Source: Vreelandella hamiltonii
GTDB taxonomy: Bacteria > Pseudomonadota > Gammaproteobacteria > Pseudomonadales > Halomonadaceae
Direction of reading: 5' to 3'
DNA: 64,000 bases
Assembly: GCF_014651775.1 (NCBI RefSeq)
Contig: NZ_BMXN01000002.1
Span: 124,001-188,000, forward strand
Shown here: in pieces, positions 22,008 through 29,715 of the stretch
Numbering within the stretch: the stretch's first letter is position 1
How the letters are laid out: each line of letters opens with the position of its first letter
Notes under the pieces: generated by a model
The model's database searches: none
Told to the model about the DNA's origin: nothing
The model's input: only the letters and a program-made list of their open reading frames with translations
Made by a program: the position numbers and the translations under genes

Positions 22008-23186
22008 TTAGTCTGCATCCAGTTGAACCGATTGAATATAGCGCGCACTGCGCTTGGTGCGGTCTTTTACGCGTCCGACCAGTTGGCCGCAGGCGGCATC
22101 GATGTCATCCCCTCGGGTGGTGCGGACGGTGGCGTTGTACTCCAGGTCATAAAGCCATTGCTGAAAACGCATGACCTGGTTGCGCGAGGGCTTTTCATAA
22201 CCCGAATTGGGGAACGGGTTAAAGGGAATCAGGTTGATCTTGCAGGGCAGCTCCTTGAGAAGCGCCGCCAGCTGTTCGGCGTGTTCCTGCTGGTCATTCA
22301 CGCCTTTGATCAAGGTGTACTCGATGGTCACCTGACGGTTGTCCGGGCATTTGGCCAGGTAGCGGTGACAGGCATCCAGCAAGGCACGAATGTTGTACTT
22401 GCGGTTGATCGGGACGAGTTCGTTACGCAGCTCATCGGTGGAGGCGTGCAGCGAAATCGCCAGGCTGACGTCCATCTCATCGCCCAGTTTATCCATCATC
22501 GGCACCACGCCCGACGTGGAGAGGGTGACGCGGCGCTTGGAGAGGCCATAGCCGTTGTCGTCGAGCATCAGCTTCATGGCAGGCACGACGTTGTCGAAAT
22601 TCAACAGCGGCTCGCCCATGCCCATCATGACCACGTTGGTCACCGGACGGTTGGCGGTATCCCGCCGAGGGCCAACGCTGCGTTGCGCTACCCAGACCTG
22701 ACCAATGATTTCAGCGGCCGTGAGGTTGCGCTGGAAGCCCTGTTTGCCCGTGGAGCAGAAGCTGCAATCCAGCGAGCAGCCGACCTGTGACGACACGCAC
22801 AGGGTGCGTCGCTTACCGTTCTCTGCCGGGATCAGAACCGTTTCGACATAGCTGCCATCTTCCACTTCGAGCACCCATTTGCGCGTGCCGTCGCTGGACG
22901 TGCCTTCATACACGACGCCTGGGCCGCGAATCTCGGCCACCTGAGCGAGCTTGTCGCGCAGCGGTTTGGACAGGTTGGTCATCACGGCAAAGTCATCGAC
23001 GCCCTCCTGGTGGATCCACTTCATGACCTGGGTGGCACGGAATTTCTTCTCACCAATGGATGAAAAGAAAGCTTCCATTTGCTCACGAGAGAGCCCCAGC
23101 AGGTTCTGGCGTGCGGGCTCCGCCTGCGTGGCGTGGTCAGCGATGGATAGAGAAGACGGTGATGATGGAGCGACAGTGGTGGTCAT
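22008..23186 (-). CDS. rlmN: Dual-specificity 23S rRNA/tRNA adenine-C2 methyltransferase RlmN
   Basis: RlmN is a radical-SAM enzyme that methylates C2 of A2503 in 23S rRNA and A37 in some tRNAs. The 392-residue protein has the cluster motif CSLDCSFC with cysteines at 137, 141 and 144, the downstream [12 protein letters not shown] segment, and a late AACGQL cysteine that forms the methyl-carrying thioether. The first 25 residues (Ser/Thr/Ala-rich) are variable, so translation could begin somewhat later. It lies downstream of ndk in the order of the pseudomonad isc-ndk-rlmN-pilW locus. Confidence 0.96.
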   Translation of the reverse strand: MTTTVAPSSPSSLSIADHATQAEPARQNLLGLSREQMEAFFSSIGEKKFRATQVMKWIHQEGVDDFAVMTNLSKPLRDKLAQVAEIRGPGVVYEGTSSDGTRKWVLEVEDGSYVETVLIPAENGKRRTLCVSSQVGCSLDCSFCSTGKQGFQRNLTAAEIIGQVWVAQRSVGPRRDTANRPVTNVVMMGMGEPLLNFDNVVPAMKLMLDDNGYGLSKRRVTLSTSGVVPMMDKLGDEMDVSLAISLHASTDELRNELVPINRKYNIRALLDACHRYLAKCPDNRQVTIEYTLIKGVNDQQEHAEQLAALLKELPCKINLIPFNPFPNSGYEKPSRNQVMRFQQWLYDLEYNATVRTTRGDDIDAACGQLVGRVKDRTKRSARYIQSVQLDAD

Positions 23187-23208
23187 GGCGGTCAGCGTTC
23201 AGAAAGAG

Positions 23209-23227
23209 GCGGGGGCCAGGCCCCCGC
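23209..23227 (-). terminator. GC-rich hairpin between ndk and rlmN
   Basis: The 19-base palindrome has a 7-bp GCGGGGG stem and a CCAGG loop. On the minus strand a T-rich stretch (CTCTTTCTG) follows. It may attenuate transcription from ndk into rlmN; it is not a textbook terminator. Confidence 0.4.
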
Positions 23228-23267
23228 AAAAATGGCCGGCAACGAATGTTGAAACGGCAGCGCTGGT

Positions 23268-23693
23268 TTAGCGCGGGCAGATTTCGTCGTTACCGAAGAA
23301 GTAGCTAATTTCGCGTGCAGCGCTTTCGGCAGAGTCGGAACCATGGACAGCGTTGGCGTCGATTGTTTCCGCGAAGTCGGCGCGGATGGTGCCCGGAGCG
23401 GCTTCTTTAGGGTTGGTAGCACCCATCAGCTCACGGTTCTTGGCGATGGCGCCTTCACCTTCCAGCACTTGAACGACGACCGGGCCAGAGGTCATGAAAC
23501 CGACCAGATCCTTGAAGAAGGGGCGCTCTTTGTGCTCGGCGTAGAAACCACCGGCTTTCTCTTCGGAGAGGTGCAGCATCTTGGCCGCGACCACTTGCAG
23601 GCCAGCCTTTTCGAAGCGTGCGATGATGTCGCCGATGGCATTCTTGGCTACGGCATCGGGCTTGATGATGGAAAGAGTACGTTCAGTCGCCAT
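23268..23693 (-). CDS. ndk: Nucleoside-diphosphate kinase
   Basis: Ndk equilibrates nucleoside di- and triphosphates through a phosphohistidine. The 141-residue protein is full length. It starts [17 protein letters not shown], carries the [14 protein letters not shown] strand, and has the active-site histidine in [12 protein letters not shown]. The C-terminal [14 protein letters not shown] is the usual end. A ribosome site (AGGAGAT) lies just before the ATG. It lies between iscA and rlmN. Hairpins on both sides suggest it can be expressed separately from the isc genes. Confidence 0.97.
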   Translation of the reverse strand: MATERTLSIIKPDAVAKNAIGDIIARFEKAGLQVVAAKMLHLSEEKAGGFYAEHKERPFFKDLVGFMTSGPVVVQVLEGEGAIAKNRELMGATNPKEAAPGTIRADFAETIDANAVHGSDSAESAAREISYFFGNDEICPR

Positions 23694-23727
23694 GCAGAGA
23701 TCTCCTAGAAAGGGATAAAGCAGAAAT

Positions 23728-23753
23728 TGCCGCCCCGGAAAGCCAGGGCGGCA
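23728..23753 (-). terminator. Hairpin between iscA and ndk
   Basis: An 8-bp stem (TGCCGCCC at 23728-23735 and its complement at 23746-23753) with a 10-base loop lies in the 168 bases between the iscA stop and the ndk start. On the minus strand ATTTCTGCTTT follows. It may be an imperfect terminator for iscR-iscS-iscA. Confidence 0.4.
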
Positions 23754-23861
23754 CAGGAAAATGTGTCCGGCCTTGTCTGGACGCTATGCCGCAGGCCGAG
23801 TGGCCGCGATTATAGCGTCTCACGCAGGGGATGAATACCGATGAGTGACGTCAAAGAGCGC

Positions 23862-24188
23862 TTAAACGGTAAAGCTTTCACCGCAGCCGCACTGATCCTT
23901 GACGTTGGGATTGTTGAAGCGGAAGAAGCGATTGAGCCCTTCGCTGACGTAGTCCACTTCGCTGCCGTCCAGCATCTCGACGGCATCGGTGGCCACGTAG
24001 ACGCTGGCCCCGTGGGACTCGAAGTGCACGTCATCTGGCTGAGCCTCGTCGGCAAAATCGAGCACATAGCTGTAGCCAGAGCAGCCGCTGGGTTTGACGG
24101 ATACCCGAAGGCCAAGCCCCTTGCCGCGCTCTTCGAGGACGCGGTGGATCTGCTCGGCGGCGGCGGGGGAAATGTTAAGCGTTGCCAT
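23862..24188 (-). CDS. iscA: A-type iron-sulfur cluster carrier protein IscA
   Basis: A-type carriers receive and deliver Fe-S clusters. From the ATG at 24188 the protein has 108 residues with the three conserved cysteines at 36 (SGCSGYSY), 100 and 102 (QCGCGESF), one residue offset from E. coli IscA. A longer frame to 24254 adds an unconserved Arg-rich tail. It directly follows iscS with a 28-base gap; the scaffold gene iscU that normally separates them is absent. ErpA or SufA are alternatives by sequence, but position favours IscA. Confidence 0.9.
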   Translation of the reverse strand: MATLNISPAAAEQIHRVLEERGKGLGLRVSVKPSGCSGYSYVLDFADEAQPDDVHFESHGASVYVATDAVEMLDGSEVDYVSEGLNRFFRFNNPNVKDQCGCGESFTV

Positions 24189-24216
24189 GGAGCACTCTCC
24201 TTGAAAAGTCGGTCGG

Positions 24217-25407
24217 TCAGCGGCCAGGCGCAGTGGCCTGGCGCGCCGAAGCACGCAGGCCGCTGACGGCGTGGTGCAGTAGTGTCAGTGCGTGGTCGAT
24301 ATCGGCTGGCTGGGTAAACCGTCCAAAGCTCAAGCGCAGCGAAGAGAGCGCCAGCCGACGGGGCGTTCCGATGCCCAGCAGGACGTAAGAGGGGTCGACG
24401 CTGGCCGAGTTGCAGGCAGAGCCTGTAGACACGGCAACGTCGCGCAGGGCCATCAGCAGCGCTTCACCATCGACACCCTCGAACGCGAGATTGAGAATAT
24501 TGGGCACCCCATGCTGCTGGGGCGAGTTGGGAATGACGCCCTCCAGCGTGCTCAGGCCATTCAGCAGTTGCTCGCGAAGGGCGGCAATATGCGCCTGATC
24601 CTGAGCTTGCTGCTGCTGCATGACGGCAAAGGCTTCCCCCATGCCCGCAATCTGGTGGGTGGGCAGCGTGCCGGAACGCATGCCGCGCTCGTGCCCGCCG
24701 CCGTGAATCAGCGCTTCGACACGCATGTCCGGATGGCGTTTCACGTACAGAGCGCCCACCCCTTTGGGGCCATAGGCTTTATGGGCAGACAGCGACATCA
24801 AGTCGATGTGCTGTTCGACCACGTCCAGCGGGATGCGTCCTACCGCCTGAGCGGCATCGGTATGGAAGGCCGCGCCAAAGTCGTGGGCCACGGCTGCCAG
24901 CGCTGCGATGTCGTTGATGCTGCCCAGCTCGTTGTTCACTGCCATCAGCGACACCAGGGCGGTGTCATCCCGCATGGCCTCGCGCAGCTGTTCGGGGGTG
25001 ATGCGCCCGTCCCGCTGGGGCTTGAGCCAGGTGACCTCGAAGCCTTCGCTTTCCAGCGCCTTGGCGGTATCCACCACGGCCTTGTGTTCGATGGACGAGG
25101 TGACCAGGTGCATGCCGCGCGGGCGGTTGGCGCGCATGAAGCCGATCAGCGCCAGATTGTTGGCTTCGGTAGCACCGCTGGTCCACACGATCTCGCGAGG
25201 GTCGGCATGAATCAGGTCGGCCACCTGGCGCCGTGCCTGCTCTACCACCTGCTCTGCCTGCCAGCCCAGCATGTGGCTGCGCGATGCCGGGTTGGCAAAC
25301 AGCTGGTCGACGGTCAGGTAGCGCGTCATCACCTCGGCCACGCGCTCATCTACCGGCGTAGTGGCGGCATAGTCGAGGTAAATGGGCAGTGAGGGCGTGG
25401 CTGTCAT
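24217..25407 (-). CDS. iscS: Cysteine desulfurase IscS
   Basis: IscS takes sulfur from cysteine for Fe-S clusters and tRNA thiolation. The start at 25407 gives 396 residues beginning with IYLDYAATTPVD. The PLP lysine is Lys210 in SLSAHKAYGPKG, and the persulfide cysteine is Cys332 in STGSACNSASVDPS. His107 in SSIEHKAV is the PLP-stacking histidine. The C-terminal 20 residues (HHAVSGLRASARQATAPGR) do not match the usual E. coli-type tail that binds IscU, which is notable as iscU is missing here; I infer this from memory of the family, not from an alignment. It lies between iscR and iscA. Confidence 0.93.
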   Translation of the reverse strand: MTATPSLPIYLDYAATTPVDERVAEVMTRYLTVDQLFANPASRSHMLGWQAEQVVEQARRQVADLIHADPREIVWTSGATEANNLALIGFMRANRPRGMHLVTSSIEHKAVVDTAKALESEGFEVTWLKPQRDGRITPEQLREAMRDDTALVSLMAVNNELGSINDIAALAAVAHDFGAAFHTDAAQAVGRIPLDVVEQHIDLMSLSAHKAYGPKGVGALYVKRHPDMRVEALIHGGGHERGMRSGTLPTHQIAGMGEAFAVMQQQQAQDQAHIAALREQLLNGLSTLEGVIPNSPQQHGVPNILNLAFEGVDGEALLMALRDVAVSTGSACNSASVDPSYVLLGIGTPRRLALSSLRLSFGRFTQPADIDHALTLLHHAVSGLRASARQATAPGR

Positions 25408-25438
25408 GAGTTTGAGTTCCAACGGGCAGTGAATGGCG

Positions 25439-25906
25439 TCAGGGGGAAGAGGCAAGAATCCCGGCGTCGGCGCGCTGCTTCTGTCGAGCGGCAATACGAA
25501 TGACGTCCGGGCGTTGCATCAGCTGCGCCAGCGTCACGTCATCCAGAAAGTGGCGTATTTGCCCCGAAAGTTCGCACCACAAGTGATGGGTCAGGCAGGT
25601 GTCGCCCTGCTGGCAGTCGGAAAGCCCCTGGCAGCGGGTGGCATCGACGGTTTCATTGACCGCATCGATGACCTGGGACACGCTGATCTCGGCGGCAGGC
25701 TTGGCCAGTAGATAGCCACCGCCAGGGCCACGCACGCTGGTGACCAGCCCGCTGCGCCGCAGCCGCGCAAACAGCTGCTCCAGATACGAGAGCGAGATCT
25801 CCTGGCGCTGGGATATATCGCCAAGGCTGGTAGGGCCTTGAGGCGTATTGATCGCCAGGTCCAGCATGGCGGTAACGGCGTATCGGCCTTTGGTAGTCAA
25901 GCGCAT
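25439..25906 (-). CDS. iscR: Fe-S cluster-sensing transcriptional regulator IscR
   Basis: IscR is an Rrf2-family repressor that binds [2Fe-2S] and controls isc genes. From the ATG at 25906 the protein has 155 residues with cluster ligands Cys92, Cys98, Cys104 and His107, the same numbers as in E. coli. The N-terminal winged helix begins [18 protein letters not shown], and the recognition and wing segment [20 protein letters not shown] is conserved. It is the first gene of iscR-iscS-iscA, 31 bases before iscS, and its own promoter carries a recognisable IscR site. So cluster sensing appears intact even though the scaffold gene is not in this locus. Confidence 0.96.
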   Translation of the reverse strand: MRLTTKGRYAVTAMLDLAINTPQGPTSLGDISQRQEISLSYLEQLFARLRRSGLVTSVRGPGGGYLLAKPAAEISVSQVIDAVNETVDATRCQGLSDCQQGDTCLTHHLWCELSGQIRHFLDDVTLAQLMQRPDVIRIAARQKQRADAGILASSP

Positions 25907-25957
25907 AACAGGTACCTCGTCGCTGAACCTCAGCGCACTGGCGGCAAGTGTAGCGCC

Positions 25958-25990
25958 ATTATGGAAATCCTGAGTGCTTTGGTCAACTAT
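25958..25990 (-). promoter_or_regulatory. iscR promoter overlapped by a type 1 IscR site
   Basis: On the minus strand TTGACC (25986-25981) and CATAAT (25963-25958) are separated by 17 bases, a good sigma-70 promoter. The 25 bases at 25990-25966 match about 20 of 25 positions of the E. coli type 1 IscR consensus (opening ATAGTTGAC, ending CTCAGGATT). The site overlaps the -35 box and the last codons of cysE. Confidence 0.7.
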
Positions 25991-26846
25991 TGGGGCGCGT
26001 GTCGGAGGTTTCGGCAGCGCTGACCTTGTCACTGCGGTGTTTGCCTGACCCCGCGCAGCCCGATTCGCCTTCGTCGAGAATGTCGGCGAAGTCCTCATCC
26101 CTGAGTTCGGGCAGTTGGCCGTCACGGTAACTGGCATCCAGCTTGCGCAGGGTAGAGCACATGCGTTCGATACGCTCGTCCACGGCGTGCATATGGTCCA
26201 GCATGGCCTGCATGGAGCGTGCTACCGGATCGGGCATGTCCTGGCTGACGCCGTAGGCATCGAAACCGAATTTCTGGCAGATGGCTTCGCGGCGAGCCGG
26301 GTCGATATCCAGCGCTTCCTCTACATCAGGCTCGGCGCGCTTGACGATCTTGCCAGGAATGCCGACCACCGTTGCGCCCGCGGGCACCTCTTTGGTCACC
26401 ACGGCGTTGGAGCCAATCTTGGCACCGGCTCCAACCGTGAACGGGCCCAGAATTTTGGCACCTGCCCCGACGATCACGCCATCTTCCAACGTGGGGTGAC
26501 GCTTGCCTTTATTCCAGCTGGTGCCGCCTAGCGTGACTCCCTGGTAGAGCGTCACGTTGTCGCCGACCTGGGCGGTCTCACCGATCACCACGCCCATGCC
26601 GTGATCGATGAAGAAGCGCCGACCAATGGTGGCGCCGGGGTGGATCTCGATACCGGTCATCCAGCGGGAGAAGGTAGATACCGTGCGCGCCAGCCACTTG
26701 AAGTTCTTCTTCCATAACCAGTGGCCACAGCGGTGCAGCAGCAGAGCATGCAGGCCCGGGTAGTTGGTCAAGACCTCGAGAAAGTTGCGTGCCGCTGGGT
26801 CGCGGTCGAATACGCTGTTGATGTCTTCGCGCAGGCGTTGAAACAT
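25983..26846 (-). CDS. cysE: Serine O-acetyltransferase
   Basis: CysE makes O-acetylserine for cysteine synthesis. The start at 26846 (AAGGA 8 bases upstream) gives 287 residues beginning [21 protein letters not shown], the family start. The left-handed beta-helix hexapeptide repeats run through [31 protein letters not shown] and [12 protein letters not shown], with the conserved catalytic Asp-His segment IDHGMGVV. The C-terminal 100 residues, past the usual GIPGK segment, are longer than in the short pseudomonad form and include an Asp/Glu-rich tail. Placement next to iscR pairs cysteine supply with cysteine desulfuration, as in pseudomonads. Confidence 0.95.
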   Translation of the reverse strand: MFQRLREDINSVFDRDPAARNFLEVLTNYPGLHALLLHRCGHWLWKKNFKWLARTVSTFSRWMTGIEIHPGATIGRRFFIDHGMGVVIGETAQVGDNVTLYQGVTLGGTSWNKGKRHPTLEDGVIVGAGAKILGPFTVGAGAKIGSNAVVTKEVPAGATVVGIPGKIVKRAEPDVEEALDIDPARREAICQKFGFDAYGVSQDMPDPVARSMQAMLDHMHAVDERIERMCSTLRKLDASYRDGQLPELRDEDFADILDEGESGCAGSGKHRSDKVSAAETSDTRPNS

Positions 26847-26965
26847 GGGAGTGTCCTTGGGCGTAAAAGCGGCAGCAGGGCAGGCTGTGCTGGGGTCGGC
26901 CCCCAAATGTGGGGGCACCACCGGATAACTTCAAGTTTAGGCCATCGGGCTGACCGTGGCGCGTA

Positions 26966-27721
26966 TCAACGAGGTGTCGTGTGCTGTTGGGCTGCCTTCT
27001 CCGTGGCCGACAGGATACCGCGCAGGATGTTCATTTCCATTTTCTCGGGGCGAGCTCGCAGGTACAGGCGGCGCAGGCGTGCCATCAACTGGCGCGGCTG
27101 TGCGGGGTCATGAAACTCGATGGCGATCAGCGTGCGCTCCAGGTGCTCGAAGTACCGCTCCAGCTCTTCGTGGGACGCCAGCGCGGCCTCTTCGTCATCC
27201 TCTTGAGCGGGGGGCGCGTCGGCCTGCGTCAGCCAGGCCATGCGACACTCGTAGGCGAGTACCTGTACCGCTGCCGCCAGGTTCAGCGAGCTGAAATCCG
27301 CATTGGTGGGAATGTGTACGTGGGCATGGCAGCGCTGCAGCTCGGCATTGGTCAAGCCGCTGTCCTCGCGCCCAAACACCAGCGCGATGCGCGCATTGGC
27401 AGGGCGGCACTCGGCTGGCAGGCGTTCGGCCAGCTCTCGGGGAGAGATCATCGGCCAAGGCAGCGTACGTGAGCGGGCACTGGCACCCACGGCCAGGGTG
27501 CAGTCGGCCACGGCATCTTCCAGCGTGGCATGAATGGCCGCCTGATGGAGCAGATGGTCGGCCCCTGACGCCCGTGAGATGCTCTCCTGAGTGAGCACGT
27601 CGCAGCGGGGGGCGACGAGCGCCAGATCCGCCAGGCCCATGTTGTGCATGGCGCGTGCCACGCCGCCAATATTGCCAGGATGGCTGGTGCCAATAAGAAC
27701 GATTCGAATGCGGTCAAGCAT
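26966..27721 (-). CDS. trmJ: tRNA (cytidine/uridine-2'-O-)-methyltransferase TrmJ
   Basis: TrmJ methylates the 2'-OH of position 32 in several tRNAs. The 251-residue protein has the SPOUT-fold N-terminus IRIVLIGTSHPGNIGGVARAM with the catalytic-arginine region, and the knot motifs IALVFGREDSGL and IPTNADFSSLNLAAAVQVLAY. A C-terminal extension of about 80 residues with a Glu/Asp-rich stretch (QEDDEEAALASHEELERYFEH) matches the dimer extension of TrmJ. It lies between cysE and the divergent suhB, the same arrangement as suhB-trmJ-cysE-iscR in pseudomonads. Confidence 0.94.
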   Translation of the reverse strand: MLDRIRIVLIGTSHPGNIGGVARAMHNMGLADLALVAPRCDVLTQESISRASGADHLLHQAAIHATLEDAVADCTLAVGASARSRTLPWPMISPRELAERLPAECRPANARIALVFGREDSGLTNAELQRCHAHVHIPTNADFSSLNLAAAVQVLAYECRMAWLTQADAPPAQEDDEEAALASHEELERYFEHLERTLIAIEFHDPAQPRQLMARLRRLYLRARPEKMEMNILRGILSATEKAAQQHTTPR

Positions 27722-27862
27722 GATAAGCCCGGTTCACGACGTAAAAAGCGCAGTTTAGCACGAGTCGATGGCATGCCCGAGGGGCCTCTGGTAGAATTGC
27801 CCGCCATCAAGGTGTCCTGCGCCTGCCCCCGTTCTTTAACATCACTGTGACAAGGCCCGATC

Positions 27863-28657
27863 ATGAATCCAATGGTCCAATTTACGCTGCGCGCTGCGCG
27901 TAGCGCGGTTGAACATTTTCTGCGTGTCCGTGAGCGTATCGAAAACGCCCACGAAGAATTCAATCTCGACCGCCTGCTGGAAGACACGGCCCGCAAGGCC
28001 GAAGCCACCATCGTTCAGCAACTGCAGCGCGGCTATCCGCAGCATGGCTTCTCCGGCCGCTACACCCCCCATCAAGCGGGTGAGGGTGAAGGCGAAGAGA
28101 TCGTTTGGAAGATCGAACCCCTGCATGGCTATTCCAACCTGGCCGTGGCAGGCAAGGGCTTTGCACTCTCAGTGGTGTGTCTGATCAAAGGTCGCCCCGA
28201 ACACGCGGTGGTGGTCTCTCCCTTTGGCGATGACGAATACATCGCCAGCCGTGGCCGTGGCGCCCAGCACAACGACAAGCGTATGCGCGTGAGCAAGCCC
28301 ACGGCCATTCCCGGTACCCGCATGGCCATGAGCCTGCCGGAAGCCTGGCTGCGCCCCAGCCATCTGCCTGCCTACCTGACCGTGACGCAGCAACTGGCCC
28401 CCCAGGTGGAAACCCTGGTCGCCACGGGCTCTGGCCTGCTGGACATTTGCGAACTGGCCGCTGGCCGCGTCGACAGCGTGTTCGTTCTAGGCCTGGAAGA
28501 GCAGGACATGCAGGTCGGTACGCTGCTGCTGAAAGAAGCCGGCGCGCTGATGGGCACGCCCAACGGCCAGCCCACCGTCACCGCAGAAGGCCAACTGATG
28601 GCCGCTGGCCCGCGCCTTTATAAAGCACTGATCAAACAGCTGGCGCCGCATTTCTGA
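27863..28657 (+). CDS. suhB: SuhB-family protein, probably catalytically dead inositol monophosphatase
   Basis: The 264-residue protein aligns over its whole length with SuhB/inositol monophosphatases (opening MNPMVQFTLRAARSAVEHFL, later ASRGRGAQHNDKRMRVS, ELAAGRVDS). Position opposite trmJ is that of pseudomonad suhB. However, the metal-binding motifs are altered: the usual GEE is SGRY at 64-67, the usual DPLDGT is EPLHGY at 85-90, and the VTEVD segment is LLEDT. Only the aspartate of the late WDxAAG motif survives, as QDMQVG (Asp215). In E. coli SuhB works with NusA in rRNA antitermination, and that role is reported not to need catalysis. I infer a regulatory pseudoenzyme. The C-terminal terminator is strong. 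Confidence 0.88.
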   Translation: MNPMVQFTLRAARSAVEHFLRVRERIENAHEEFNLDRLLEDTARKAEATIVQQLQRGYPQHGFSGRYTPHQAGEGEGEEIVWKIEPLHGYSNLAVAGKGFALSVVCLIKGRPEHAVVVSPFGDDEYIASRGRGAQHNDKRMRVSKPTAIPGTRMAMSLPEAWLRPSHLPAYLTVTQQLAPQVETLVATGSGLLDICELAAGRVDSVFVLGLEEQDMQVGTLLLKEAGALMGTPNGQPTVTAEGQLMAAGPRLYKALIKQLAPHF

Positions 28658-28685
28658 GCGTGATGTCAGTTCCCTGATGATATGA

Positions 28686-28719
28686 AAAAGGCCTTGTCGC
28701 GTAAGCGGCAAGGCCTTTT
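28686..28719. terminator. Bidirectional intrinsic terminator between suhB and secF
   Basis: An 11-bp perfect inverted repeat (AAAAGGCCTTG at 28686-28696, complement at 28709-28719) has A-runs on one side and T-runs on the other. It serves the convergent suhB and secF genes. Confidence 0.85.
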
Positions 28720-28740
28720 GCTGAAGAGAGCATTCGCGCC

Positions 28741-29673
28741 TTACGGCAGCTCTTCTTCCTCTTCATCGCTCTCTTTCTTGGTCGGGATCAGGTCTTCCCG
28801 AGAGAGCTTGAGCGGGATCAGCAGGGCGCCAGAGATATAGATGGAGGAGAAGGTGCCCACCACGATGCCAACCAATAGTGCGATGGCGAAGTTCTCGATC
28901 ATGTCGCCGCCCAGCAGCAGCAAGGCCAGCAGCACCAGGATGGTGGTACCCGACGTTGCCAGCGTACGCGAGAGCGTGGCATTGATCGCTTCGTTGATGA
29001 TTTGCCCCATGTTGTCGATCCGCGACGTGCGAATGGACTCGCGGATACGGTCGTACACCACGATGGTATCGTTGAGGGAATAACCGATGACCGCGAGCAG
29101 TGCGGCCAGTACCGTCAGGTTGAAGTCGAGCTGGAACAGCGCGAAGACACCCACCACGATGACCACGTCGTGCATCAGCGCCAGCAGAGCGCCGACGGCG
29201 AACTTGTACTGAAAGCGCAAGGCCACGTAGACCATCACGACGCCGAGGGCCACCAGCATGCCCATGCCGCTCTGGTCGCGCAGTTGCTCACCTACCTGAG
29301 CACCCACGAACTCCGCGCGCACCAGATTGACGTCAGCGCCATCGGCGCGCAGCAGCCCGACGATTTCGCTGCCGATGTCGGGGTCAAAGGCCTGCTGCAG
29401 GCGAATCAGAATTTCGGTAGAAGCACCGAAGGTTTGTACGGACACATCCTGAAAGCCGCTGTTTTCCAGCAGTTGGCGGATGGCATCCAGTGACGGTGCG
29501 GCACCGTAACGTACTTCGACCAGGGTGCCGCCCGTGAAGTCCAGCCCCAGGTTGAGCTGCTGAAAAACGATGGCACCGATAGAGACGATCAGCATCACCG
29601 CCGAGACGATGAACGCAAGGTTGCGTCGTCCCATGAAGTCGATGCGTAGCTGCGATAGGGGTTTCATTACCAC
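28741..29673 (-). CDS. secF: Protein translocase subunit SecF
   Basis: SecF forms with SecD a proton-driven RND-type motor that pulls proteins out of the Sec channel on the periplasmic side. The 310-residue protein has a first membrane helix near residues 17-38, a periplasmic domain opening with the LGLDFTGGTLVEVRY signature, and five further membrane helices, including YSLNDTIVVYDRIRE. The C-terminus is acidic (ESDEEEEELP). It follows secD with a 42-base gap in the yajC-secD-secF order. No missing segment is apparent. Confidence 0.97.
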   Translation of the reverse strand: MVMKPLSQLRIDFMGRRNLAFIVSAVMLIVSIGAIVFQQLNLGLDFTGGTLVEVRYGAAPSLDAIRQLLENSGFQDVSVQTFGASTEILIRLQQAFDPDIGSEIVGLLRADGADVNLVRAEFVGAQVGEQLRDQSGMGMLVALGVVMVYVALRFQYKFAVGALLALMHDVVIVVGVFALFQLDFNLTVLAALLAVIGYSLNDTIVVYDRIRESIRTSRIDNMGQIINEAINATLSRTLATSGTTILVLLALLLLGGDMIENFAIALLVGIVVGTFSSIYISGALLIPLKLSREDLIPTKKESDEEEEELP

Positions 29674-29715
29674 CTCTTCAATTCTGTGCGGAGCGCGTAT
29701 GTCTGCTTCACGAGA

